DNA of 64,000 bases from Membranipora membranacea (GCA_914767715.1 OU612072.1:22134001-22198000), one strand, 5' to 3'. Shown: positions 35,290 to 47,704, counted from the stretch's first letter. Notes: generated by a model from the sequence alone, not told the origin. Translations and numbers: made by a program.

Positions 35290-36682
35290 TCGTAATTTTC
35301 ACAGAATTGTAGAAACATAAATAAAGAAAGCACATAACTAAAACCTGTATTCTCAATACACAGCATCGAGTTTTGAATTACGTTCGTTCTTCGAGTTAGG
35401 GATGATATCTTCAACAAAATTCCATGCCGGTTACATGTTGAGCTATCATCTAATGTTTTCAACTACCACCACAAATTGCAATATTCTTGCTTAGCAGACA
35501 TCTTGTATACAACATTTACATTGATACTAAGTTTTTGACTCCTTGTGCGGTCAAAATATCATCGATCCATATTGATATAGGTCGGAATTGTATTGACAAG
35601 TTGTATGACAATGGACAATGTCTCTACAGTTCTTGAGTTCAATTCCATCAATGACTTAGGTCAACGGCGATCATTTTGAATTCCGGGAGGAAGGCAAACA
35701 GCACAACCATAACTATATGTTTAATGCAGCTTTGTTTGAATGAATTGAAACAGGAATCCATCATCCCGAGTTAAACTCCAGATCACATTTTAAAGGATAA
35801 TGATTTCAATGCTTGCTGCTCAGCTGTTAATCTTACACTTGTCAAACTTTGCAAACTTTGATGATTATACTATGTGATCAAGTCAACCCAGGGATTAAAT
35901 TTTGATCTCTTGGTGAGAAAGGTTTGATACTACTGTTCCATCGTTTTTTGTCGTCACCGAAGTCTAAATATTTTGAGAAATCTTTGATTTTGTTTGCACT
36001 GCGAAGATACTCATGTTAGTATCACCTGAGCCTGATTTTCTGACAACATTTAAAACTTTTTGATGGGGTCGTAATATATAATTTGTAATTTTACTTTGCT
36101 GGACGATACTATAGTATAGCTTCTGAACGGAGGCAATTTTCATTGATTTAATATCAGCAAATCTACTGCCAGCCAGTTATGATATTACAAAACTGAATGG
36201 CAGCTGCCCTACTCATTGGGGATAAATTTACCTTTACGATGGTAAACACTCTGATATCTAGTATATCGAATCCACATTATGGCGCCGTTTTTCGCCATTT
36301 TCAAATTCCATGAATGTTTTGCAGGTAGTAGAGCGTTTTAAATTTTAAACACATTCCATCGATCTCTGGAAGTGATGTAACCATTTTCTTGACAGTGGGC
36401 TAAACATTGAGTTTGCCAAATTGAGATTGATTCCTAATAAAATGTAACAGAGATTGATGTGAGATGGTTCTTGAAAACAATTTCCATTGAGAACTGAAAG
36501 GCATTCAGATTGCACTACATTGTGGTAGCCAGTGTTTACCTTTAGGATGGATTTTGACACTTCTTACTTGTGGGTGAGCACAATTCCAAAAATTTGAAAA
36601 TCAAGACACATACATACATACATGCGATATAGTTTTCGATGTCTTATTTCAATAGCATAATCCAAAAACAAACTGAACATAC
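35290..36682. repeat. LRR-unit intron modules
   Basis: Array right flank, then the ttcgagttagggatgatatc module and the standard intron module, up to the exon at 36683. Confidence 0.55.
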
Positions 36683-36829
36683 CCTGAAGGTAACTCGACC
36701 AGATGACAATCACCCATATCCAGTTTCTCGAGCCTTGTAAGTCCTGATAGCGTATCACTCAACTGATCATCTGTACTCAGATAGTTGCGACCGACATTCA
36801 GCTCCTTCAGTGATACCATCTTTGAAATG
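36683..36829 (-). CDS. LRR exon
   Basis: 147 nt, phase 2/2, intact splice sites. First repeat LKELNVGRNYLS, second LEKLDMGDCHLVELPSG. Confidence 0.75.
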
Positions 36830-37948
36830 CTGCAAGGTACCATCAAAACATTGAAATTTGTTCATAACAGTGAGTGGTGAAATCTGAATTCGACATTGAT
36901 AATAAGATGTTGAAGGTTGCAGTCGATTGCATGCTTCTGAAAAGTTCAATGCGCCAGTTTTATATTACGGTTGTCAAGCTCTGATGTGAAATCATCAAGC
37001 AGTTTGATCGAGGCGTCGACTGTCCCAATGTGCGTCTTGTAAGCAAACTGTGATGGCTCTATTACCTCTGTCAATTGGATCTCATTTATTTATAACCTCC
37101 TCAGTAAGCTTTTCAAGGTGAAACAATATTGACACTGACTAATGGTCTTTGTGTTTGGGAGGGCTACGTTGGAGCTGAGTGGGTGCTCGGAGTGACAGGC
37201 TGAACTCACACAGCTACCTAAAGTTGTTGTCTGTTTGCGAGTTTAACCATTGAGTACAGTATTTAAACCTATACTAATATGCAGCAACCAGCCCACAGAT
37301 CGCTGTCGTTTATGACTCATTGAATAATACGCTATAGCAGAGAGGAGTTTAGAAACTCAAAATCTCAGGACGCTGCCTCTACCATCTGTTCAAATACTGG
37401 AGTCTGATATGCATTTGGAGCCTCATAATCTGGGAGAGATCCCATCTCATGTATAAGTTGGATGGTGAGAAGTCAACATCATCTGAAGACTTCCAGACAT
37501 GGATCTCAGTGGAGGGTGAAGAAAATGTTTGCTTGCCTCTCAATGACATATTGAATTTGATGCAATCTACATCGGAAATTCCAGTTAAATGCAAGAGAGC
37601 CCAAATCCGACCAATCACTAGGGTTGCTTGCCCGACCAAACACAAAGACTATCAGCTAGTGTCAATATTATTTTACCTTGGAACCTTTCTACCTGGGATT
37701 CTCTCTTGGGTAGGAGATCGGGCGAGGTAGCCGGCTATCAAGTGAAGGGAAAAGGGCAAACTTCTCAAGACCGACAAACTGCATAAAACTCAATCTAGGT
37801 ACATATTTAATCATAGTCACGGCCTGGGGTAAGTTTGGGAGCATCAAATGAAAAAGTTATAAAGCATGATAAATTATCTACCAGAGGAAATCAACTCAAG
37901 TCATCAGTGGCTATGCTAAATGAGTGAAAAAAATTAGCACCAAGTAAC
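36830..37948. repeat. LINE K divergent pair
   Basis: Minus RT fragment (37155-36845), spacer, plus RT fragment (37449-37730: LPLNDILNLMQSTSEIPVK, PITRVACPTKHKDYQ). It ends at the caccaagtaacaacacc boundary where LINE J begins. Confidence 0.65.
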
Positions 37949-38031
37949 AACACCAAAACAGGAAGGCTAAGCCAACCGATTACCAAATCATTGACTTTTT
38001 TAATCATGTTCAAAATTTCAGACCAGGATCT

Positions 38032-38690
38032 GTGAATACTGTTATTAAAAATTTTAGCACCAGATCCTTTACAATTTTACACATCAATATGCGTAGTCTA
38101 ATCAGCAAAATGCCTTTGTTTGAAGTACTGCTAGCTCAACTCAATGTTCATTTTTCATGTATTGTCATTTCAGAGACTTGGTTTTCACAAAATAATTTTT
38201 TAGAGAAGTTTTCACCATATGGCTATAAAATGTTGTGTAGATCTCGATTTCATGGCGCTGGCGTTGAATTGTTATGTATGTATCAGAGGAGTTTGAGGCT
38301 AGTGTGATGGAGGTTCGGTTGTCTGGAGCGGAGGCTATGGTGGTTTGTATGTTTTTTTCTGGCTGCCCAGTCTGCTCTGTGCTGGCAGTCTGTCGCACCC
38401 CTTCGGTGGGGGCGGCGGCTTTCCTGGTGGACTGGGAGGCGCTGCTGCCTTCGCTCCCTATCAACTCTATAGTTGTTGGGTGATCTTAATTTTGACTTAA
38501 ATCCTTCAAATGAAACTGATAATTTTACCCTAGACTATATGAGAATTATGAGCATGAATGGCTTCTTTAATATTATTGAGTCGCCAACACGGTACGGCCG
38601 CACGAAAGACAGCATTTTAGATCATATTCTGGTCAACAACACCAGTAATGAAATTTTTCATGTACAGTTAAAACTGACATGATAGCTGAC
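38032..38690 (+). pseudogene. LINE J AP-endonuclease domain, frameshifted
   Basis: Frame 1 has TILHINMRSLISKMPLFEVL and IVISETWFSQNN, the N-terminal motifs (N..SL, SETW). A frameshift near 38280 leads to MYVSEEFEASV, another at 38473 to LGDLNFDLNPSNET and RTKDSILDHILVNN. All major endonuclease motifs up to the DHI region can be seen, but in three frames. Confidence 0.85.
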
Positions 38691-39145
38691 CATTTTCCAG
38701 TTATTAGCTCCATTGCATTTCCAAACACATGGAAGCCAAACCAAGCAAACCAAATTTTAATTACTAAGCTTGATCCAAACACACTTTACAAGGAAGTTAA
38801 TGACCCCGAAGCATGACATGGAGTGCTCAATAGCAGTAATCCAAATGACACCTTTGAAACTTTTACAAATACTCTACAGAAATTAGTAGGTGGGTCATCA
38901 ACAACTAAAACTAAAAAGCAAAGCAAAAAATTTACTTTTAAAAAGCCTTGGATGACGCTCAAAATCTTCAAATTGATTCAACAGCGAGAAAAATTTGCCC
39001 GAAAAATAGAGGATGAGCCTTTCAACAGTAAACTTCTTTAAAAATATTCTAAGATAAAAAATCTGATATGTAAAATCATCATAGATGCAAAAATAGAATT
39101 TTACAAAACTGAATTTGAAAATGTAAAATCGAATCAAAATGAGAA

Positions 39146-40562
39146 ATGGGCTTTTGTAAATCGGCGTTTAAACAGAAAAGCAGAGAATCTTCATCACCAA
39201 GCTGTATTGAAACAAATGGACAAAGGTACATATCTGAAATTGAAATTGCTGAATGTATTAACAAATTTTTTACTAGTGTAGGTCCTGGCTTGGCAGCTAA
39301 ATTACCTGAATGTGGAGCTGACCCTTTATCATACGACAGAATTAACAGTTTTGACTTCTTAGAAATTACAAATGACATTACAGAGACTGTCATAAATAAT
39401 TCCTCTGCAAAAATAGCAGTTGGGTACGATGGGATTTTCATGAAAATCATTAAAAAAAATAAAAATGCGATCAACCCAATTTTGACCCACATGATCAATC
39501 TATTGTTCAAAATCAGAATTTCCAGATAGCCAGAAAATTGCCAGAGTACGACCACTGCGTAAAAAAGGTGATAAATTTGACTGTAACAACTATCGGCCGA
39601 TATCGATATTAACTGCAATATCCAAAGTTGCAGAAAAAGTATTAGCTATCCAACTTCGATTCCATTTTATTATTGTTAATTTTTATTCTAATTCTAATAT
39701 TTTAATTGACAGCCAGTTTGGATTCCGTGAAAAACGGAACACAACTTCTGCTATATCTAGACTAATGGAACACCTGTACGACAATTTTAATAACAGTAAA
39801 ATCACACAAGGAATATTTTTAGACTTCAGCAAGGCTTTTGATACATCAACCATGATATTTTAATCAAAAAATTGCCTTCAAAAATGATGCATGTGACTTG
39901 TAATAATCTTATCTAGAAAACAGAAAATAATTTGTCAAAAGCAACGATTATTCCAGTACAATGAAAAAGGTCGATAAAGGAGTTGCTCAGGGATGTTTAC
40001 TAGGTCCAATTTTATTTTTAATATTTATGAATGATTTGGTAATATCTGCGCCAACATTTAAATATATTCTCTTTGCCGACGACACAAATACATTTTCCGA
40101 TGATCCTGAAATTTTAAAATCAAATGTTCATAAAATTGAACAATGGTGTTTGAGTAATAAATTGATTATAAACTATACAAAAACATTTCAGGTAATTTTT
40201 AACTCCCAATATAAGCAAATTTTTTTGATCCTGAACAGTACCAAATTCAACTTAGTAATCAGGCTTTAGAGACAAAAAATAGCACCAAATTTTTCGGAAT
40301 TCACTTTGATGAGAGCACTATTTTTAAAACCCATATTTTAGAAGTTTGTAGGAAATTGAACTACATCCTATTTTTAATGCGTAGTGTACGACCATATTTC
40401 AATATTCCTACGATGATCAATTTGTATTGCACATTCTTTTATCCACATTTAATTTATGGTATTGAGTTTTATGGTCATCTTATTGTCATCTTAATCACAT
40501 CTATTAACTTCAACAATCAGCTCTCCGTGTCATACTCAAAATCCGCCCACGCGGTCATGTGA
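39146..40562 (+). pseudogene. LINE J reverse transcriptase, frameshifted
   Basis: Motifs in order across frames: YISEIEIAECINKFFTSV, GFREKRNTTSAISRLMEHL, FLDFSKAFD, GVAQGCLLGPILFLIFMNDL, YILFADDTNTFSDDPEIL (catalytic FADD intact) and WCLSNKLIINYTKTFQVIF. A thumb segment follows from 40356. Insertions, deletions and stops (for example near 39529 and 39855) make it inactive. Confidence 0.9.
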
Positions 40563-40985
40563 CCTCTTTCTTCCCTGAGTATCAAATTATGCCCATTGAA
40601 ACGCTTTTTAAATACCGCTATCTGTTACATTTCAATAATACTCGCCTTCATGGGGAGTTAGAAATTCAAGCCCTTGCCGTTACAGCCACTAGGTCGTAGG
40701 AAAAATTAGCCCCAAAGAGAGCCACCAACTGTAGAGGGGAGAGGTCACTGTTAACCACAGATGTTAACCTGTGGAATTCACACCTACTGGGGGAGGAGGC
40801 GGCAGCTCCTTCTGCTTTGCGTGGAAGGTTGGCGTCCTTGCTGTGGGGGTGTGGATCGCTTCTTGTCGTGTAGGCTGCGTGTCTGGGCTCGCCCTCGGGA
40901 CAGTAGCCTTTGTTTTCCACCTAATCTGGTGGTCGCCATACTAGTCCTGGACTAATCTGACCATGCCGCTGCCTTATTTTATTTC

Positions 40986-41330
40986 ACTTTCTTAGTCGTT
41001 TGATTTTAAATACAATAAATTGTTGCAGAAACCAAAAAGAAAAATTGTAGATATTGATTTACTGCGGACAATTGAAAACAGAACAGCAATTTTCAGGCGA
41101 CCATCAGGTATTAAGAGGATGGCAGCAACCTCAGTGTCATTTAGTACAATTATAATCAAATATCAACAATTTGATAACTCTCTTACATTGGCCCTAGTTT
41201 CTTTTTATTAGGATGACACTGAGACTCATAAAAAAGTCATTTCATTGCTTTCAACCTCATTCGCAACATGGAAGTTGTCAAACTACGTTTAGAGATGGGG
41301 CAACTCCCATATTATTTGACGTTTCGAATT
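40986..41330 (+). repeat. RKIVDSDLL-type module
   Basis: Same arrangement as at 4.04 kb, directly 3' of LINE J; frame KPKRKIVDIDLLRTIENR is open to 41211. Confidence 0.55.
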
Positions 41331-42292
41331 CATCATGTGTAATTTAGTGAAGACTGTGAATACATCATCCCGAGTTTAACTCCAGATCACGTTTTAAAGG
41401 ATAATGACTTCAATGCTTGCTGCTCAGGTGTTAATCTTACACCTGTCAAACTTTGCAAACTTTGCAAACTTTGATGATTATACTATGTGATCAAGTCAAC
41501 CCAGGGATTAAATTTTGATCTCTTGGTGTGAAAGGTTTGATACTACTGTTCCATCCATTCTGTCGTCACCGAAGTCTAAATATATTTTGACAAATCCTTG
41601 ATTTTGTTTGCACTGCGAAGATATTCATGTTAGTATCGCCTGAGCCTGATTTTCTGACAACATTTACAATTTTTTGAGGGGTCGTAATTTATAATTTTGT
41701 AATTTTATTTTGCTGGACGATACTATAGTATGGCTTTTGAACGGAGGCAATTTTCATTGATTTAATATCAGCAATTCTACCGCCAGCCAGTTATGATACT
41801 ACAAAACTGAATGGCAGCTGTCCTACTCATTGGGGATAAATTTATCTTTATTATGGAAAACACTCTGATATCTAGTATATCAACTCCACATTATGGCGCC
41901 GTTTTTCGGCATTTTCAAATTCCATGAATGTTTTGAAGGTAGTATAGTCTTTAAAATTTCAACATATTCCATCGATCTCTGGAAGTGATGTAACCATTTT
42001 CTTTACAGTGGGCTAAACATTGAGTTTGCAAAATTGAGATTGATTCCTAATAAAATGTAACAGAGATGTGAGATGGTTCTTGAAAACAATTTCCATTGAG
42101 AACTGAAAGGCATTCAGATTGCATTACATTGTGGTAGCCAGTGTTTACCTTTCGGATTGATTCTGAAACTTCTCACTTGTGGGTTAGCACAATTCCAGAA
42201 ATTTGAAAATCAAAACACATAGATACATACATGCGATATAGTTTTCGATGTGTTATTTCAATAGCATAATCCAACAAACAAACTGAACATAC
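41331..42292. repeat. LRR-unit intron module
   Basis: Standard module, starting with the gaattcatcatgtgtaattt junction shared with 27.41 kb. Confidence 0.55.
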
Positions 42293-42439
42293 CCTGAAGG
42301 TAACTCGACCAGATGACAACCACTCATATCCAGTTTCTCTAGTCTTTTAAGTCCTGATAGCGTATCATTCAACTGGTCATCTGTACTCAGATTGTTGTCA
42401 CTGACATTCAGCTCCTTCAGTGATACCATCTTTGAAATG
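42293..42439 (-). CDS. LRR exon (first of the duplicated type)
   Basis: 147 nt, phase 2/2, acceptor ccttgcag and donor gtatgt. First repeat LKELNVSDNNLS, second LEKLDMSGCHLVELPSG. It is the copy nearest the RasGEF-LRR exons, about 4 kb downstream of the one at 46391, and joins it in phase. Confidence 0.78.
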
Positions 42440-43544
42440 CTGCAAGGTACCAACAAAACATTGAAATTTGTTCATAACAGAGAGTGGTGAAATCTGAATT
42501 CGAATAAGATAATAAGATGTTGAAGGCTGCAGTCAATTGCAGTCCTCTGAAAAGTTCAATGCGCCACTTTTACATATGGTTGTCGAGCTCTGATGTGATA
42601 TCATCAAGCAGTTTGATCGAGGCGTCGACTGTCCCAATGTGCGTCTTGTAAGCAAACTGTGATGGCTCTATTACCTCAGTCAATTTGGATCTCATTTATT
42701 TTATTATAACCTCCTCAGTAAGCATGTCAAGGTGAAATAATATTGACACTGACCAATGGTCTTTGTGTTTGGGAGGGCTACCTTGGAGCTGAGTGGGCGC
42801 TCGAAGTGACAGGCTGAACTCACACAGCTATTTACAATTGTTGTCTGTTTGCGAGTTTAACCATTGAGTACAGTATTCAAACCTATAATAAACTGTAGCA
42901 ACCAGCCCACAGATCGCTGTCGTTTATGACTCATTGAATAATACGCTATAGCAGAGAGGAGTTCAGAAACTCAAAATCTCAGGTTGTGCCTCTACCATCT
43001 GTTCAAATACTGGAGTCTGATATGCATTTGGAGCCTCATAATCTGGGAGAAATCCCATCTCATGTATAAGTTGGATGTTGAGAAGTCAACATCATCTGAA
43101 GACTTCCAGACAAGGATCTCAGTGGAGGCTGAAGAAGATGTTTGCTTGCCTCTCAATGACATATTGAATTTGATGCGCTCTACATCAGAAATTCCAGTTA
43201 AATGCAAGAGAGCCCAAATCCGACCAATCCATAGGGTTGCTTGCCCCACCAAACACAAAGACTATCAGCTAGGGTCAATTTTGTTTCACCTTGGAACCTC
43301 TCTACCTGGGATTCTCTCCTGGGTAGGAGATCGAGCGAGGTAGCCGGCTATCAATTGAAGGGAAAAGGGAAAACTTCTCAAGACGGGCAAACTGCATAAA
43401 ACTCAATCTAGGTACAAATTTAATCATAGTCACGGACTGGGGTCAGCTTGGGAGCATCTAATGAAAAAATTATAAAACAATATCTATTATCCACCAGAGG
43501 AAATCAACTATAGTAATCAGTGACTATGCTAAATGAGTGAAACA
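42440..43544. repeat. LINE K divergent pair
   Basis: Partner of the 26.04-kb block. The plus RT frame is open for 119 codons (42984-43343: EAEEDVCLPLNDILNLMRST, RAQIRPIHRVACPTKHKDYQ). This is the cleanest copy of that fragment. Confidence 0.65.
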
Positions 43545-44596
43545 GATTAATTGTAGATAGTGGTTTACTGCAGACAATTGAAAACAGAACAGCAATTTTC
43601 AGGCGACCATCAGGTATTAAGAGGATGGCAGCAACCTCAATGTCATTTAGTACAATTATAATCAAATATCAACAATTTGATAACTCTCTTACATTCGCCC
43701 TAGTTTTTTTTTTATTAGGATGACACTGAGACTCAAAAAATCATTCTCATTGCTTTTAATATGGAAGTTGTCAAACTACGTTTAGAGATGGGGCAACTCC
43801 CATTTTATTTGACGTTTCGACGTCAACATGTGTAATTCAGTAAAAACTGTGCCTATCAACACTTTCTTCTATCTATTATTATGCCTCAGGATACTTCTGC
43901 CTAAACATTTCAGTCTGTTTATCAAAGAATCTAACCATATCTCCAAAGCCGATATACCGATTACCGAGGATGTTCAACTGCTTACTTTCGACACAGTCAC
44001 ACAATATCTATCACAATATCTTGATGCTAAACCCTAGGACTGTTTAAAATCCTTCTCTATTGATTTTAAAGCACCGTTAATACGATATCCTCAACAGTAC
44101 TCAAAAACAAACTTATAAACACCAACCTTCACCCAAACATCATCGATTGGATATACAGCTATCTAACAATTGGCCCACACTTGCCAACAACGAGTAATAT
44201 CATCAGGAAAGAAGTCAGATTCTATCATAACATCTACGGTTAGCCCGCAGGTGGGCTTAGCAGCACATCACAGAATGTACATAATATTATTATATATGCT
44301 GACAATACCCTCATCTTGGAGTTATCTTAGCTTTGGCTGTGTCGACAACAAAAAATACAAGAAACAGGAGTTTACAAAAAAATTAAGGCGGTAATGTTTT
44401 GATTTTCTTAAAAATTAGTATGATGTATCAACACCATGAATAAAATCATATAAGTAATGTTTTTGCTTTTCGGTTTCTCAACAGAGCAATGCAAACAAAA
44501 CTTTTGCATATTAGCGCTCACTACCCAACAATAAAACAAAAACCTAAATATTCCTTTGCGTTTATGATGACTGTTTTCGATCAAAGTTTAGAAACA
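43545..44596 (+). pseudogene. RKIVDSDLL module and second RT segment
   Basis: RT remnant with EDVQLLTFDTVTQYLSQYLD, then SLSIDFKAP (decayed DFSKAFD), NIIDWIYSYLT, VISSGKKSDSII, damaged SPQ and ADNTLILELS. The right end (agtttagaaacaattt) is fused to LINE J copy 3. Confidence 0.65.
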
Positions 44597-45690
44597 ATTT
44601 ACGAGTGTAGGTCCTTGCTTGGCAGCTAAATTACCTGAATGTGGAGCTGACCCGTTATCATACCTATCAAAATACGACAGAATTAACAATTTTGACTTCT
44701 TAGAAATTACAAACGACATTACAGAGACTGTCATAAATAATTCCTCTGCAAAAATAGCAGTTGGGTACGATGGGATTTCCATGAAAATCATTAAAGAAAA
44801 TAAAAATGCTATCAGCCCAATCTTGACCCACATGATCAATCTTATTGTTCCAACATCAGAATTTCCAGATAGCCAGAAAATTGCCAGAGAATGACCACTG
44901 CATAAAAAAGCAAATTTTAGATCCCGAACAGTACCAAATTAAAATTGGTAATCAGGCTTTAGAGACAAAAAATAGCACCAAATTTTTCGGCATTCACCTG
45001 GATGAGAGCATTATTTTTAAAACCCATATTTTAGAAGTTTGTCGGAAATTGAACTACATCCTATTTTTAATGCGTAGTGTACGACCATATTTCAATATTC
45101 ATACGATGATCAATTTGTGTTGCACATTCTTTTATTCACATTTAATCTATGGTATTGAGTTTCATGGTCATGCCGCAAATTGTAATCTCAATCACATCTA
45201 TTTACTTCAAAAATCAGCTCTCCGTGTCATACTCAAAATCCGCCCACGTGGTCATGTGACCTCTTTCTTCTCGTAGTATCAAATTATGCCCATTGAAATG
45301 CTTTTTAAATAACGCTATTTGTTACATTTTAATAATATTCGCCTTCATGGGGAGTTAGAAATTCGAGCCCCTGCCATTACAGCCACTAGGTCGAAGGAAA
45401 AATTTGCTCCAAAGAGAGCCAACAACTGTAGAGGGGAGAGGTCACTGTTAACCACAGGTGTTAACCTGTGGAATTCACACCTACTGGGGGAGGAGGGGGG
45501 CGGCTCCTTCTGCTTTGCGTGGGAGGTTGGTGTCCTCGCTGTGGGGGTGTGGATCGCTTCTTGTCGTGTAGGCTGCGTGTCTGGGCTCGCCCTGGGGACA
45601 GTAGCTTTTGTTTTCCGGCTAATCGGATGGTCGCCATACTAGTCCTGGACTAGTCTGACCATGCCGTTGCCTTATTCTATTTCACTATTT
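44597..45690 (+). mobile_element. Non-LTR retrotransposon J, copy 3 (5'-truncated, internally deleted)
   Basis: Starts inside the RT (ACGAGTGTAGGTCC) with FDFLEITNDITETVINN. At about 44908 it jumps across the RT palm, losing FADD, to ILDPEQYQIKIGNQALETKN, then runs through the thumb to RPRGHVTSFFS and the GC-rich 3' tail. Its flanks differ from copies 1 and 2, so it is either a separate insertion or a recombinant. Confidence 0.85.
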
Positions 45691-46200
45691 TAGTGGATGT
45701 AGGCTACAGCTATCTAACACAACGCAAACAACCAGTAATATCATCAGGAAAGAAGTCAGATTCTATCATAACATCTACAGTTATCCCGCAGGTGGGCTTA
45801 GCAGTATATCACACAATATACATAATATTATAAAATATGCTGACAATACCCTCATCTTGGAGTTATCTTAGCTTTGGCTGTTTCGACAACAAAAATACAA
45901 GAAACAGTGGTTTACAAAAAAATTAAGGCGGTAATGTTTTGATTTTCTTCAAATTGGGTATGATGTAACAACACGACAAACAAAGTCAAATAAGTAATGT
46001 ATTTGCTTTTCGGTTTCTCAATAGAGCAATGCAAAAAAACACTTGCATATTAGCGCTCACTACCCAACAATAAAATAGGGACAACAAAAACCTAAATATT
46101 CCTTTGCGTTTATGATGACTGTTTTCGATCAAAGTTTAGAAACAATTTATGTTTGTCAGGCAATTAAACGCATGACTAGTTCACTAAATTAGAGGACCCT
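45691..46200 (+). repeat. Second RT segment, 5'-truncated
   Basis: Begins at the equivalent of YSYLTQRKQPVISSGKKSDS and includes KYADNTLILELS, where the YADD box reads YADN. Followed by the tcaacacgacaaacaaagtc segment shared with 44.4 and 48.6 kb. Confidence 0.6.
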
Positions 46201-46390
46201 GGGAAATCATTTGACAGTTTTAAGTGATGACACGACTCCCAATCAATTTAATATTTATATTCATGTGTGTATTGCTGCTTGTGGGTTTTAGTGATTTTTA
46301 AAGATAAACTTTCATATACCTTGACCTAAATGCTGATAACAGTAGGATAAAGGTGAGTATACTGAGGTATCAGCCAATGAGTGTCATTAC

Positions 46391-46537
46391 CTTTCAGGTA
46401 TCTTAGTCAGCCCACAGTATCCCAGGTCCAGTATCTCCAGATTCGTTAGTGCTGACAATGTCTGACTCAGCTGATCATCTCTACTTAGATTGTTATAACA
46501 TAAGTTTAGGTCCTTCAGTGAGTTCATCTTTGCGATG
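46391..46537 (-). CDS. LRR exon of the RasGEF-LRR gene
   Basis: 147 nt, phase 2/2. Acceptor gtctgcag at 46537, donor gtaatg after 46391. Two repeats: AKMNSLKDLNLCYNNLSRDD and LEILDLGYCGLTKIPE. It shares the NNLSxDDQLSxTLS framework with the 7-42 kb exons but has SRDDQLSQ and TKIPE where they have STDDQLSD and ELPSG. It is a plausible ancestor or sister of the amplified type. Confidence 0.85.
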
Positions 46538-46944
46538 CTGCAGACAAAGAAATATAATCTTCACATAATTCCCAGTTTTATACAATTATTTTTCGGATAG
46601 CCCAGAGTTACTCTGGTTTCTTTGTCTCACAGGAACTCCCTAAAATGTAGTGTATTCTAAGATCAAGTTTGATCCATTTTTTCCCTGTATTCAGTTTGCA
46701 CCCATAATATTTCACAAGGCATGATGATTTTCTATTAAGATTACTTTTCAATTGTCAGACGATTAGGCACATGACTAGTTCTCGAAATAAGAGAACATGT
46801 AGAATCTTTTGACAGTTTTAAGTGAAGAGACAACTCCCAATCCATTTGACACCGACATACATTTCAACTTGCTTCATGTGGGGTTTTGTATATTTATGAA
46901 GATAATATTCCACATGCCATGACATAAATGATGAAAAATTTTGG

Positions 46945-47020
46945 ATGTAAGATATAGATCACTGTCTAAGTATAGCTGTTTCAGTGAAGTCATATAAGAT
47001 AAGATATATATCGGAGTACA
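46945..47020 (-). pseudogene. Degenerate LRR exon
   Basis: The minus frame contains SYMTSLKQLYLDSDLYLTSK, an LRR start like AKMTSLKELDL, embedded in the intron type that surrounds real LRR exons (ctcgaaataagagaacatgt ... tatttatgaagat). The second repeat and donor are not recognisable. Confidence 0.5.
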
Positions 47021-47029
47021 GTATTGAAA

Positions 47030-47704
47030 CTTATACTTAACTGTAGCTACCAGCACAAAGATCGCTGTCAAATATGACTCATGGACTAATAGGCTATACA
47101 GAAAGGTTGTTCTTGATTTCAAAAATTCAAATTCTCAGTATGATGCCAACTATAATCTGTTCAAGCCTGGAGTCAGATATGCATTTAGAGCCTCTCAGTC
47201 TGGGAGAAATCCCATCTCATGTATAAGTTGGATGTTGGGAAGTCAACATCATCTGAAGACTTCCAGACATGGGTCTCAGTGGAGGGTGAAGAAGATGTTT
47301 GCTTGCCTTTCAATGACATATTAAATTTGATGGGATCTACATCGGAAATTCCAGATAAATGCAAGAGAGCGCAAATCCCACCAATCCCAAGGGTTGCTTG
47401 CCCCTCCAAACACAAAGACTATCAGCCAGTGTCAATATTGTTTCACCTTGGAGCGTCTCTAACTGGGATTCTCTCCTGGGTAGGAGATCGGGGGAGCTAG
47501 CCGGCTATCCAGTGAAAGGAAAGGAGAAAACTTCTCAAGACCGGCAAACTGCATAAAACTCAATCGAGGTACAAATATAATCTGAGTTACGGACTGGGGT
47601 CAGTTTGGGAGCATCCAATGAGAAAGTTATAAAGCACGATGAATTATCTACCAGAGGAAATCAACTCAAGTAATCAGTGACTATGCTAAATGAGTGAAAC
47701 AAAT
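47030..47704 (+). repeat. LINE K plus-strand segment
   Basis: Plus RT fragment (47219-47500: PFNDILNLMGSTSEIPDK, PPIPRVACPSKHKDYQ) without the minus partner. Its IPRVACP is closer to a functional RT start than the IHRVACP of the amplified units. Confidence 0.65.

Larger units (their letters stand above)
37949..40985 (+). mobile_element. Non-LTR retrotransposon J, copy 2 (most complete)
   Basis: Retains the 5' endonuclease start missing from copy 1, then endonuclease, RT, C-terminal region and the GC-rich 3' part. Multiple frameshifts. Both flanks match those of copy 1, so the pair arose by duplication of the host segment. Confidence 0.85.
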
